This document shows positions 49,759 through 61,200 of a stretch of DNA of 64,000 nucleotides, piece by piece. The position numbers were made by a program, and so were the translations under genes. The stretch is from Papio anubis (lineage: Eukaryota > Chordata > Mammalia > Primates > Cercopithecidae), in NCBI RefSeq assembly GCF_008728515.1, contig NC_044995.1, positions 8,939,104-9,003,103 on the forward strand, in the 5' to 3' direction. The notes under the pieces are model-generated. The model did no database searches. It was given only the letters and a program-made list of their open reading frames with translations, and was not told the DNA's origin. Position 1 is the stretch's first letter. Each line of letters starts with the position of its first letter.

Positions 49759-50600
49759 CTAGTGGATGGCCAGGGTAGCGTAGTCACTGGGCTCCTCTGG
49801 GAGCTCCCCTGGGAGGAAGAGAGTGCAGGTGTCTGGTCTGAGGTGGTGGCCCACCTGGGTGTAGCTCACCCAGAGCTCCAGATGCAGCCGCCTGGAGGGA
49901 GAGAGGAGTAGGAGGTGAGGTATGCGATTCTGCTGGGGAGAAGCCTACAGGCTTGGGAAGGAAACGGGTCTTCATCTTCAGGGCTCTGCGTACAGAGGCA
50001 GCGAGTGGGGCAACAGAGGGAGGAGACTCCATCTCGAAAATTTGTAGAGACGGGTCTCACTATGTTGCCCTGGCTGATCTCAAACTCTTGGCCTCAAGCA
50101 ATCCACCCACCTCCCAAAGTGCTAGGATGACAGGTGTGAGCCACAATGCCCGGCCTGCGTGGGTCTGTTTAATCTCCGGGCCTCTTGCTCCCCCTTTCTT
50201 GGTGATCTCCTTGGACCACTGCCCCCATCCATTTTCTCCCTCTACCCTCATCACCAGGGATGACCCTGAGCCCAGGGTCTGAGCAGAGAGTGGGACGGGG
50301 GCTAGGCAGGGGCCCCTCACCTGCAACCAGCATATTGGGTGGGGATGATGGGGCCAACCTCGGGCAGGAGGCATCGTGTCCTCCGCAGCATCCGTGCTGG
50401 CCCCCATGGGGGTGGCTCACAGGGCCCAGGAGGAAGTCCGGGGGGTTGGGAGCCCCTTGTCCTGGTCAATGCAGAGCTGTCAAAACTGGCCTGAGTGACA
50501 CTGGGCGGTCAGGCCATCTCCAGAGAGCACCAGCGATCCCGGCTGTGCTGAGAGGGAGGGCTGAGGGCTGCCTGGACGCCCCGGAGATAAGGCGACTGGT
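49759..50600 (-). pseudogene. Decayed LILR-family gene relic
   Basis: Two exon fossils on the minus strand. The first (about 50600-50321) resembles an LILR Ig exon. Its tail reads GPVSHPHGGQHGCCGG...APSSPPNMLVAG against the family pattern GPVS.SHGGQYRCYG...APSDPLNILMAG, and it ends at a gtgaggg donor. The Ig Cys region before it (QCHSGQF) is followed by a stop. The second (49891-49759) resembles the last cytoplasmic exon. It begins after a ctccctccag acceptor with AAASGA, contains a degraded ITIM-like SYTQV in another frame, and ends PSDYATLAIH plus stop at 49759-49761. Intervening exons were not found, and an Alu fragment sits at 50038-50157. It lies between RPS9 and the functional LILR in the same orientation. 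Frameshifts make it non-coding. I infer an old partial LILR duplicate. Confidence 0.7.
50038..50157 (-). mobile_element. Alu right-arm fragment
   Basis: 'gtagagacgggtctcactat' to 'gtgagccacaatgcccggcc', inside the LILR relic. Confidence 0.75.
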
Positions 50601-51619
50601 ATTTAGGGGATGCACTCTCTCTGGGGCCTGCAGGGAGAGCTCTCACCGGTCTCAACTCCATGCCTTCTGCCTTGGGCTTCTGGCCCATGAAGGTTGGGGT
50701 CACCGACCACCCCGTGTCCGCCTAAGGCTTCCCTGGACACAGCAGGGAGATGGGCAATGAGGGTGGAGGTTGTGGCCCTGCCTGTCATGGTCCCCAGCAG
50801 TGCAGATGATTAGACCACTGAGCCACAGAGCATGGAGGGCAGATGGGCGTGCTGGGTATTAGGAGCCCTGGGCTTTGTGTTACAGGTCATGTGTTCTCAT
50901 CAGTGGCCTTGCAGGAGGGGAACAGCCCCTCCCCCAGGGCCTTGCTCGGCTCCCCCTGAAGGATGGGGCTGTGGGGACAGTAGGCTCTGGGGGCCTTTTA
51001 GACCACCTTTGACTCCCCCAAGCTCTGCCTGCCTCCACCTCACCCAACTCAAATCCAGGGGTGACCCTTGTTCTAGCACATGAGGCCAGAGAGGGCAGGG
51101 CCTTAGGACACAGCCCAGTCACTGTTCTAACTCTAGAGGCAGGTCCCTTGGTGTCCTGAGCTCTGTAATGCATCTTTTCTTTCATCAGCCTCGCGATCAG
51201 GCGGTTTATCGAGTGGTTACCACATCCAGGCATGCCGCCAGGAGGAGAGGACTTGTGGGTGAAGCTGATAGGATTCCTGCTGGACTCACGGAGCTTGGGT
51301 TACTGAAGACACATTACCCATGGTTAGACAGGAGGTAATTCTGCTCCGGTTTCGACAAGTTGTAGGAAAGGAGGAAAACATGCCCATAGCAGGTGAGCAG
51401 CGTGCACCTGGTCACGGGAGTGAGGGGTCCTTCTAGGGGATGGAGAGACCAAGACGTGAACAGCGAGTGTGGTGTGTGGAGGGCGTCCTCCACCAGAAAC
51501 AGTGTGGGCTGTTCTCAGACCTGAGAGTGAGCCAAAGAAAGCTGGGACCTTGTCATTCAGGGGTCTTGTGCACCATGAAGATTTATTGGATATTATACGT
51601 TTAAGAAAATGGGAGATCT
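50601..51619. other. Intergenic, nothing recognised
   Basis: About 1 kb with no repeat or gene I can name. It may contain further decayed LILR sequence, but I could not align any. Confidence 0.3.
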
Positions 51620-51918
51620 GGCTGGGCGCAGTGGTTCACACCTGTAATCCTAGCACTTTGGGAGGCGGAGGCGGGCAGATTACGAGGTCAGGAGTTCGAG
51701 ACCAGCCTGGCCAACATAGTGAAACCCTGTCTCTACTAAAGATATAAACAATTAACCAGGCATGGTGGTGGACACCTGGAATCCCAGCTGCTTTGGAGGC
51801 TGAGGCAGGAGAATCACTGGAACCCGGGAGGCGGAGTTTGCAGTGAGCTGAGATTGTGCCACAGCACTCTAGCCTGGGCGACAGAGTGAGACTCCCTCTC
51901 AAAAAAAAAAAAAAAAGG
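51620..51918 (+). mobile_element. Alu, plus orientation
   Basis: 'ggctgggcgcagtggttcac' to an A-tail at 51901-51917. Confidence 0.9.
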
Positions 51919-52850
51919 AAAATGGGGGAATCTTTAGAAAGCACAGTAGAAACAGACGTCTCTTTATACAAGCCCAACACTGCACAGAATGCAATATGGA
52001 GGGTTTTACTGACGGTTAACCATAACCACACTCCATTGTGAGCCCCACCGCTAGGTGATGTGCTAATAAGGATTCTAAGTGGTTTGCGTGGACTCCTCAT
52101 GACCTGTGACACAAATATGTTTGCAGTTGAATGGAACGAGGCAGGAGGGCTTGTCTTTATCATCGTCTACGAGCTCTGCAGAGGCGTCGGCTACATCCAG
52201 ATTGGCTCAGGAAGCAGTCATCAGAAGACTCACAAGTGTTCAATAACGGAGGGTGTGTGTGTCTGGCAGGGGGTGGGTGACTGTGATGAGTTTGCTGTGG
52301 CAGAGCGGGAGCCATAGCCTGTGAAGCTGGAAAGCGTATCGGGTTTGGTCATCAACAGGCTTGAACATGAGGTACAGGAACGTGGATCTTATTTCTGGAA
52401 GATGGAGCCCCGTCGAAGGAATTTGAGCAGTGGAGGGTCAGAGCCAGGTGAGATTGTCAGAAGAGGCCTCGGAAGTGATGAGAGGGATGGATGGGAGCCG
52501 GGAGTAGGGGGCCAGGAGGGAGCTGACGGCAGTGCACAGACAGGGCGTCCTCGGTCTCCAGTTGAGCTTGGACTGTGGGGATGGACCAGGGGACACGGGT
52601 GGAGCCAGGTGAGGAGCAACGGGGGCAGAGTGGTTTGAATTTGTTCAGTGTGTGTGAAGCAGAAGAGCGTGAGGAGCTTTTCCACTCTCTGCTTTGGTTG
52701 ATAGAAAGAGCCGGTGGGGCCGCCACAGGACAGACGACCCGCATGGGAGGAGGCGGCCTGGGGAGGTGTTTCTAAGACCGTTTCGTTCACAGAGGGAAGC
52801 ACAAGCTTCCTTTGAGCCTGGGTTTTGTTTCCCCGAACAGGTGCCTTCCC
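51919..52850. other. Intergenic, nothing recognised
   Basis: No repeat family identified. Purine-rich over 52390-52640. No convincing exon. Confidence 0.35.
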
Positions 52851-52854
52851 TGAC

Positions 52855-53148
52855 TTTTTTTTTTTTTGAGACGGAGTCTCGCTCTGTCACCCAGGCTGGA
52901 GTGCTGTGGCACGATCTCGGCTCACTGCAAGCTCTGCCTCCCGGGTTCACGCCATTCTCCTGCCTCAGCCTCCCGAGTAGCTGGGACCACAGGCGCCCGC
53001 CACCACGCCCGGCTAATTTTTTGTATTTTTACTAGAGACGGGGTTTCACCGTGTTATGCAGGACGGTCTCGATCTCCTGACCTCGTGATTCGCCCGCCTC
53101 AGCCTCCCAAAGTGCTGGGGTTACAGGCGTGAGCCACCGCGCCCGGCC
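52855..53148 (-). mobile_element. AluY, minus orientation
   Basis: Near-consensus AluY ('gcgcccgccaccacgcccgg'). The reverse-strand ATG frames across it are Alu sequence. Confidence 0.92.
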
Positions 53149-53189
53149 AACTTTCCTGTTAGAGTAGCACTCTCTCTTTTTTCTTTTCT

Positions 53190-53950
53190 TTTCTTTTTTT
53201 TCAAGACACAATCTTGCTCTGTTTCCCATGCTGGAGTGCAGTGGCGTGATCTCAGCTCACTGGAACCTCCACCTCCTGGGTTCAGGTGATTGTCCTGCCT
53301 CAGCCTCCCAAGTAGCTAAGATTACAGGTGTGTGCCACCACACCTGGCTAATTTTTGTATTTTTAGTAGAGACAGAGTTTCACCATGTTGGCCAGGCTGT
53401 TCTCAAACTCCTGACTTCAATTAATCCTCTTGCCTTGGCCTCCCATAGTGTTAGGATTACAGGCGTGAGCCACCATGTTTGGCCTCTTTTTTCTTTTTCT
53501 TTTTGAGATAGAGTCTTGCTCTGTCACCCAGGTTGGAGTGCAGTGGTGCCATCTCAGCTCACTGCAGCCTCCACCTCCCAGGTTCCAGCAATTCTCCTGC
53601 CTCAGCCTCCCTGGTAGCTGGGATTACAGATGCGTGCCACCATGTCCGGCTAATTTTTGTATTTTTTAGTAGAGATGGAGTTTCACCATGTTGGCCAGGC
53701 TGGTCTTGAACTCCTGACTTCAGATGATCCGCCCGCCTCAGCCTCCCAAAGCGTTGGGATTACAGGCGTGAGCCACCACACCTGGCCTCTTTTTTCTTTG
53801 CTTAAAAGATAAGGTCTGCTGCCCAGGCTGGAGTGCAGTGGCACTATCCTAGCTCACTGCAGCCTTGACATCCTGGCTCAAGTGATCCTCCCGCCTCAGG
53901 CTCCCGAGTGGCTGGGGCTACAGACATGCACTACCATAGCCACTACTTAT
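53190..53950 (-). mobile_element. Two Alus and an Alu monomer, minus orientation
   Basis: Copies at 53190-53488, 53489-53788 and 53800-53950. Confidence 0.88.
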
Positions 53951-53954
53951 TTTT

Positions 53955-54640
53955 GTAGCAATGTCTATCAGCTGATGAGTAGAGAAACAACGTGTGGTAT
54001 ATCCTTACAACAAAATCTTATTCAACCATACAAAGGAATGACATACTCACACATGCTACACAGGTGAACCTTGATAATATATTAGATGAAAGCAGTCAGG
54101 AAAAAAGGGTCACATATGACGTTATTTCATTTATAAGAAATATCCAGGCTGGGTGTGGTGGCTCACGCCTGTAATCTTGCACTTTGGGAGGCCGAGGCAG
54201 GTGGATTGCCTGAGCTTAGGAGTTCGAGACCAGCCTGGGCAACATGGTGAAATACCACCTCTACCAAACACAAAAAATTCGCCAGGCATGGTGGCATGTG
54301 CCTGTGGTCCCAGCTACTTGGGAGGCTGAGGAGGCAGGATCACTTGAGCCTGGGAGGCAGAGGTTACAGTGAGCAGAGATCACGCCACTGTACAACCTGA
54401 GTGACAGAGTGAGACCCTGTCTAAAAAAAAAAAAAAAAAAGGTATTCAAAGAAAGCCAATCGATAGAGGCAGAAAGTAGGTTAATTGTTGCATGGGATTA
54501 GGTGGGAGTGATTGCTGAATGTAAACTGGGTTTCCTTCTCAGTATGATAAAAATGTTTTGGAATGAGATAGAGGTGATGCTTACAACATACTGTGAATTT
54601 ACTAAATGCCACCAAATAGTGTTTTATCTCAATAAAAATA
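53955..54640. mobile_element. LINE fragment split by a plus-strand Alu
   Basis: 'caaaggaatgacatactcac...tgaaccttgataat' on the left and 'gattgctgaatgtaaactgg...tactaaatgccacc' on the right are consecutive parts of the same old L1-type 3' sequence. They are separated by an Alu at about 54145-54440. Confidence 0.7.
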
Positions 54641-54651
54641 TATTTGTTGGG

Positions 54652-54940
54652 TCGGGTGCGGTGGCTCATGCCTATAATCCCAGTGCTTTGGGAGGCGGGC
54701 GGATCACAAGGTCAGGAGTTCGAGACCAGCCTGGCCAGCATGGTGAAACCCTGTCTCTACTAAAAATACAAAAATTAGCCAACTGTGGTGGCGTGTGCCT
54801 GTAATCCCAGCTACTCGGGAGGCTGAGGCAGGAGCACCACTTGAACCTGGGAGGTGGAGACTGCAGTGAGCCGAGATTGCACCATTGCACTCCTGCCTGG
54901 GCAACAAGAGTGAAACTCCATCTCAAGAAAAAAAAAAGAA
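54652..54940 (+). mobile_element. Alu, plus orientation
   Basis: 'gtcgggtgcggtggctcat' to 'ccatctcaagaaaaaaaa'. Confidence 0.9.
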
Positions 54941-55036
54941 AAGAAAAAAACCACACATACACTAGTAGATAAAATCAAATATTCTGTACCCTATAAATAT
55001 GTACAATTATTATTTGTCAATTAAAAACTCTTAAGC

Positions 55037-55310
55037 TGGGCACAGTGGCTCATGCCTGTAATCCCAACACTTTGGGAGGTGGAGATGGGAGGCTCTTGAA
55101 CCCAGAAGTTCGAGGCCAGTTTGGGCAACATAGTGAGACCCCATCTCTACAAACAATTTTAAAATATATTTTTAAAAAACTCTAATACAGTAGTCCCCCT
55201 TTATCTGTAATTTTCTTTCTATGTTTTCAGTAACCTGGTGGCCAACCATGATCCAAAAATATTAAATAGAAAAGTTCAGGAATTGTAAGTTTTTAACAAA
55301 TCAAAACTAA
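55037..55310. mobile_element. Alu monomer and Tigger-like DNA transposon piece
   Basis: A plus-strand left monomer (55037-55165), then 'acagtagtccccctttatct...aaaatattaaatagaaaa' (55185-55290) of a Tigger-type element. Confidence 0.65.
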
Positions 55311-55324
55311 AAATATTTCTTTTT

Positions 55325-55620
55325 CTTTTTGAGATCGAGTCTCACTCAGCCCCCAGCTTCCGGAGTGCAGTGGCCTGATCTCAGCTCACTGTGTGCAAGC
55401 TCCGGGCCTCCCGGTTTACGCCCATTCTCCTGCCTCAGCCTCCCGAGGTAGCTGGGACTACAGGCACCTGCCACCTCGCCAGCTAGTTTTTGTACTTTTA
55501 GTACAGAGGCGAGGGTTTCACGTGTTATCCAGATGGGTCTCGATCTCCTGACCTGGGCGATCCATGTCTCAAGCCTCCCAAAGTGCTGCGGATTACAGGC
55601 GAGCCACTCATGGCCTGCGC
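55325..55620 (-). mobile_element. Error-rich AluY, minus orientation
   Basis: Alu landmarks in order, but with at least eight one- to four-base indels ('ctcccgaggtagctggg', 'gtgctgcggattacagg'). Confidence 0.8.
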
Positions 55621-55649
55621 TAAAAATGGCTAAACCAAGAGGGAGGCAG

Positions 55650-56230
55650 CAGAGCCTTAAGCCAGAGGGAACAAACAAAAGGCAAATGCAGGCTGATCCC
55701 TAGGTGCTGCAGGGCGATCAACGATCCTTTCACACATTAGGTATGTGATAAGGTACGGCCCTATATGTCGCCCAATGGGGTTATACCGTAGGTTTTGTGT
55801 AAGTGTAAGTACACTCTATAGTCTTCCACACTGTGATGGCGATTTTTTTTTTTTGGTGGAGTCTCCACTCTGTCTCCCAGGCTGGAGTGAAATGGCACGA
55901 TTTTGGCTCACTGCAACCTCCGCCTCCCAGGTTCTCCTGCCTCAGCTTCCCAAGTAGCTGGGATTACAGGTGCGCACCACGATGCCTGGCTAATTTTTGT
56001 ATTTTTATTAGAGACAGAGGTTTCACCACTGTTGACAGGCTGGTCTCGAACTCCTGACCCCTCTGGTCACCCATCTTATTTCAAAGGTTCTGCTGGAATT
56101 ACAGGAGTGAGCCATCATACCCAGCCAAAATTTTTTAATGATGGATTCTCAGAACATATCCCTGTCATTCAGTATTTACCGATTGTAAATGCCATCAGTG
56201 AGTTACATTAAATGTAAAGTGATCTAGAAT
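55650..56230. mobile_element. DNA transposon fossil split by an Alu
   Basis: 'gtaagtacactctatagtc' on the left and 'tctcagaacatatccctgtc' on the right belong to one common DNA-transposon fossil. A minus-strand Alu interrupts it at about 55850-56127. Confidence 0.6.
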
Positions 56231-56239
56231 TACAGATTA

Positions 56240-56912
56240 GTTTTTAGATGGGTTTGCTCTTGTTGCTGAGCTGGAGTGCAGTGGTATGATCTTGGCTCAC
56301 TACAACCTCCTGCCTCGGGTTCAAGCTGGTGTCTGCCACTCAGCATCTCCCCAGGTAGCTGGGATTACAGGCCTGCCACCACACAGGCTAATTTTTGTAT
56401 TTTTGGTAGGATGGGGTTTCCTGCATCCCTGGCCAGACTAGTCTTGAACTCTGGCCTTATGATCACCCTCCTCGGCCTCCCAAAGTGCAGGATTACAGGT
56501 GTGAATTGCCTTGACCTGTTGTTTATATTTTATCACATTAAAAAGCAGGCCAGGATGAAAAGAATGTATTATGCAAACACTAATCAACAGGTAATTTCAC
56601 TGGCCTTTTAATTGTTTTGGTTTTTTTTTTTTGAGACAGGGTCTCAGTGTTGCTCAGGCTGAAGTGCTGTGGTACCATCTTGGCTCACTGCAGCCTTGAC
56701 CTCCTGTGCCCCAAGTGATTCTCCCGCCTCCAGCCTCTCAAGTAGCTTCTTTTTTACAGATGTGTGCCGCCTGCCGGACCTAGTTTGTATTTTTTGTAGA
56801 GATGGGGTCTCTCTTATTCCAGACTGGCTTTCAGAACTCGAGGCGGGAGGCCACCCCCACTGACCCTCCCAAAGTAGTGGGATTACAGACGTGAGCCACT
56901 GCACCTGGCTAT
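56240..56912 (-). mobile_element. Two old Alus, minus orientation
   Basis: About 56240-56510 (error-rich) and 56615-56912. Confidence 0.75.
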
Positions 56913-57788
56913 GCTTCTTAATTTTCCCATTTCATAAGTTCGATGTGTAATATTGGCAGTATCATTGAATTTAAAACATTTCTCACTCTTTTTTGAATTC
57001 ACCATGCACAGGCTGGAGTGCAGTGGCACAGTCAGCTCTGCAGCCCGGCCAGCCCTGAACCTCTTGTGTTCAAGGAATCCTCCCGACTCAGCCTCCCGAG
57101 TGCCACACCTGGCCTTTACGTCTGTTTTTTTTTTTTTTTTTCTTATTAACTCATTGATTATTGGGGATCTGTTTGGCTGTTTCCCAAAATCTGGCGATAT
57201 TAGTCATCTTTTTTTTTTTTTTTTTTTTTTTTGGAGGCGGGTCGCTCTATGCCACCAGGCTGGGTGCGGTGGGCATGATTCGGCTCACTGGCTCTACCTC
57301 CAGAGTTCCTGCTTGTTTCCTCCTGCCTCAGCCCCTCCTGAGTAAGCTGCCTAGAATTTTGGCACGTGCCATTAATTTTTGTATTTTTAGTATGGTGGTG
57401 GGTTTCACCGTGTGCTGTGGAGTCCGTTGATCTCCTGACATTGTGATCCGCCACCTAAATCCCAGGAGTGCTGGATTGGTGAGCCACCGCGCCGACCAAT
57501 GAGTCATCACTGGAGTCAGGTGAGTCCCCTGAAGTTCCCAGCGTCTCCTCGTGGTTCGATGTGTAATATTGACATTATCATTGAATTTAAAACATTCACT
57601 CACTCTTTTTTTTTTGTCTCCCTCTGTCACACAGGCTGGAGTGCAGTGGCACAGTCATAGCTCACTGCAGCCTCGGCAGCCTGAACCTCTTGTGTTCAAG
57701 GAATCCTCCCGACTCAGCCTCCCGAGTGCCACACCTGGCCTTTAGATCTGTTTTTTTTGATAACTCATTGATTATTGAAGTCTGTTGC

Positions 57789-57794
57789 TTTATT
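57789..57794 (-). terminator. LILRB3: LILR polyadenylation signal
   Basis: AATAAA on the minus strand within 'ttttggaaataaagcaacag', the known LILR 3' end context. It is displaced from the coding exons by the inserted Alu. Confidence 0.75.
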
Positions 57795-57811
57795 TCCAAA
57801 ATCGACGATAT

Positions 57812-58107
57812 TAGTCATCTTTTTTTTTTTTTTGGAGTGGTGGCACCTCACAATGCACCAGGCTGGGTGCAGTGGCGCAATTCGGCTCACTGAAGCTCCA
57901 CCTCGCAGGTTCACGCCATTCTCCTGCCTCAGCCTCCTGAGTAGCTGTACTAGAGGCACCTGGCACCGTGCCGGCTAATTTTTTGTATTTTTAGTAGAGG
58001 GCCGAGGGGTTTCACCGTGTTAGCCAGGATGGTCTCGATCTCCTGACATTGTGATCGCCCACCTCGGCCTCCCAAGTGCTGCAAGTGCAAGTGAGCCACC
58101 GCCCGGC
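57812..58107 (-). mobile_element. Alu inserted in the LILR 3' UTR
   Basis: Flanked by atattagtcatct at 57800-57812 and 58109-58121, a target-site duplication of the UTR sequence. A duplicate of this Alu lies at about 57210-57495 in the tandem copy. Confidence 0.85.
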
Positions 58108-58279
58108 CAATATTAGTCATCTTTGAGTCAGGTGGAGTCCCACAAGTTCCCAGCGTCTCCTCGTGGTCTGTGTTAGGGGTCCAGGCTGACTGGGGTTCAC
58201 TGGTGTCCACTGGGGCAGCTCCGTGCCTTCGCTTGGTCGAGTCTCCTGCAGGTGTGGGGTCTGGGTCCCCTCTAGGGTT

Positions 58280-61200
58280 GAGTGGATAGCCCAGGTGGCG
58301 TGGCTGGAGGCTCAGCTGGAGGAGTTCCCTTCCTGGGTTGGAGAGGCTGGGTTGCCTCTCCCGATCTGAGGAGTCAAGCTCTGCAGCTGGTGGGTCACAT
58401 CCTGGGGGTCTTCCAGATGCAGCAGCCTGCAGTGGGGGAGAGTGAGAGGAAGGGCGTGGTGTGGGGGTGGGGGGAGGGCTGGGGGCCTGGAGAGGAAAGG
58501 ACCAGCCTGAGTGTCCATCTGCCTGTCCTCTTCCGCCTGTGTGTCCTTTGTGTCCAGGAATTCCTCGGACAGTGGGGAGGGAGGAGAGGATGCTGAGAGC
58601 CAGGGGAAGAGGACAGAGAAGTCCTGCAGGATTAGATCTGGCACCAGGAGGTCTTGCGGTGCCGGGACAGAGAAGCGGAGTCTCACCCACGACTGTCAGC
58701 TCCACCCCATCCTCAGGCTGTGTCCTTCGGCAGCATCTGCAGGGACAGAGCAAGGGGTTTGTCCCTGGGAAGGATCCCTGAGACCTCTGGCAGTCCCGCC
58801 GGCCCCTGCCCAGCTCCCACTAGGGCCACTGCGATCCAGGGAGGTCCCACAGTGGGGGGCGAGACCATCTTCAAGACTGAACCCTTCCCAGCCCTCCCTG
58901 TTGCACTGCTGGGAATTTTGGGTCTTCCCAGCACCCCCATTTGTCCCTTCTCTTTCTCTTACAGAGGTTTTCTTCCTGGACGTCAGCAGCTGCGCTGGAC
59001 CTGGGGGAGGACACGGGAGTGTGAGGGGCAGTACATGGAGAAACATGGTGGGTGGGAATCCTAGGGTCTTCAGGCAGAATTACCTCCTCAGCAGGCCCCT
59101 GTCCTTGGGCTCTGGCTCTGCAGCCCCTGCAGGACGCTGGAAATCAGTCTTTCTCTGGTCTGGGTGAAGATGGACAGAGTCTCAGCACTGGAAACATTAG
59201 AACCCCCATTCTACACATGCAACTTGAGGGGAAGAAGGAAAACTAAAAATATTCCTGCATAGATGTTTCAAATATTTTATGAGATAGAAAAAAACTCCAT
59301 GAATACTGAAGTTTGTAAATGCGTGCTGACATTACGTTTCCCTGGAACCGGTTTTCTAAACTGACATCCCCGTGTGTTTGGGTTCCCTCTGGCTGGTGCA
59401 CCCTCCATCGGCCCATGGGGTCCCCACTTCCCTACTCACCCGATATCTTGTGTTTGCTCTGACGTTGACGTCGGAGGACGAGGAAGAGGAGGAGGAAGAG
59501 CAGCAGGATGAAGGCCACCGAGACCCCAATCAAAGCCTCCAGGTATCTCCCCAGACCTTGAGCATGATAACAGGAGTGGGAATGACGTCATTGATGTGAG
59601 CACCTACTCTGTGCAGGTGCGTGCCAGGTCTTTCCTTCAAGACCTCCAACCCTTACAAGCAGTTGTGCAACATGGAATTGCCGCCCCCACAACCCATTTC
59701 ACAGATGCACAAACTGAGGCTCAGAGAGGGGAATCGCCTGCCCCAGGACCCCCAGCCAGGAAGCGGCAGAGCTGGGAAGGGAACCCGGGAGTCTGACCCG
59801 CAGCCCTTGTTCCCTGCACCAGAGCTGAGCCCCAGAGATGCAGGGAAAGAGCCTGACCGTCCTGAACCACAGCCCTGCTCCCCTCCCCTGCCCCAGGTCA
59901 CCGTCACTGCTGCAGGTGGGACAGGACAGGCCCCTGTGGAATCGGGTCTGGGAGGCTTCCCTGGGAGTTCTCCTCTCCCAGGAGGTCACAGCTGCAAGGA
60001 ACGTTCCCACCCGCAGGCTTCTTTCCTTTACACCTGGAGAAACTGAGGCCCAGGCAGGGGAGGGGCCTGTCCACGTCACCATCTCCAGAGGAGCCTGAAC
60101 CTAGGACAGAACCGACCTCTGCCTCCCCAGGACCCCACCCACCTTCCTCTCAGAGCCGTCACTCACCACTCTGGGGGCCTGACTCTGAGGGGTTGAGGGG
60201 ATGGTCCTCAAGGCCTCCTGGGTCAGGACAGGGAGGTGAGGGCTGGGGCTGCCCTGCCCCCCATATCAGCCTGGCTCCTCCTTCCCCAAGCTGGGCCCCA
60301 ACACCTCCCTCTGCCTTGAACCCCCCACTCCTCACCAGCCCAGCCTCAGAGCCCCTGGGACACAAGCCTGTCCTTGTGGGGAGGGGAATGGGATCCTTCA
60401 GGAGACTCAGACTGCCCTGGGGGAGGCCACGCTCCCCAAGAGGCCTCCGTGACTCACCAGGGGTGGAGCGTGGCCCTGTGGGTGGGGGGCTGGAGCCTCC
60501 AGAGGGTCCTGCAAGGAGCATGGAGGCAGGTGAGGGGCTGGGACTGACCATAGAGTGCACCCTTCCACTCCCACTCTCCTGCATCTGCCCAGTGGATCCC
60601 CTGGAACCATTCCTCTGCCCACCTGGTACCTTCTGCATGCCAGGCAAGGAGAACGGGTGGCCATGCCTAGGAGAACCCCTGTTGGCCTCTCCCCTCTGAG
60701 GGCTGCGTCCCCTCTGGCTAAACCTCCCTCACTCCATCCCAGCTGAGATCTCCGGGGGCCTAGGCCTGAGCTGAGCCTTTGAGCTCAGAGGGGGCAGGAT
60801 CAGGGCCCTCACCTGAGACCACGAGCTCCAGGGGGTCACTGGGGACAGACAGCAGGTGGGGGTTGGAGCTGAGTGAGCTGTAGCACCTGTAGGTCCCCGC
60901 GTGGGCTGAGGTCACAGGACCCATGGGAAATTCAGCCTGGTACTTAGGAGCTCGGTGCTTTGATCGCAGATGCAGCGGGGGATGGGCTGCCCCGTCCTTG
61001 GTTAGAAGGAAAGTGTGGAACTGCTCCTGTGACTGACACAGCAGGGTCACGTTCTCTCCTGAGGTCACCGTGGGACCCGGCTGCACGGAGAGGGAGACCA
61101 CATCATGGAACTGTCCTGGAGAGAAGAAGGATGGGTGAGGGGCTCCCACCTTGATCTGAGCTGAGACCTCCCCAGGCCTCTCTCTGGGACCCTCAGTCTG

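Larger units (their letters stand above)
56939..58166. repeat. Tandem duplication of about 615 bp at the LILR 3' end
   Basis: Copy 1 at 56939-57554 and copy 2 at 57555-58166. Both start 'ttcgatgtgtaatattg' and end 'agttcccagcgtctcctcg'+'tgg'. Each contains an Alu monomer, the LILR polyadenylation region and a full Alu. Copy 1 is the more scrambled. Confidence 0.88.

Noticed and set aside
57950..58753. A 267-codon minus-strand frame across the LILR tail
   Set aside because: It joins LILR exon, intron, UTR and Alu in one frame by chance. It is not a spliced product.
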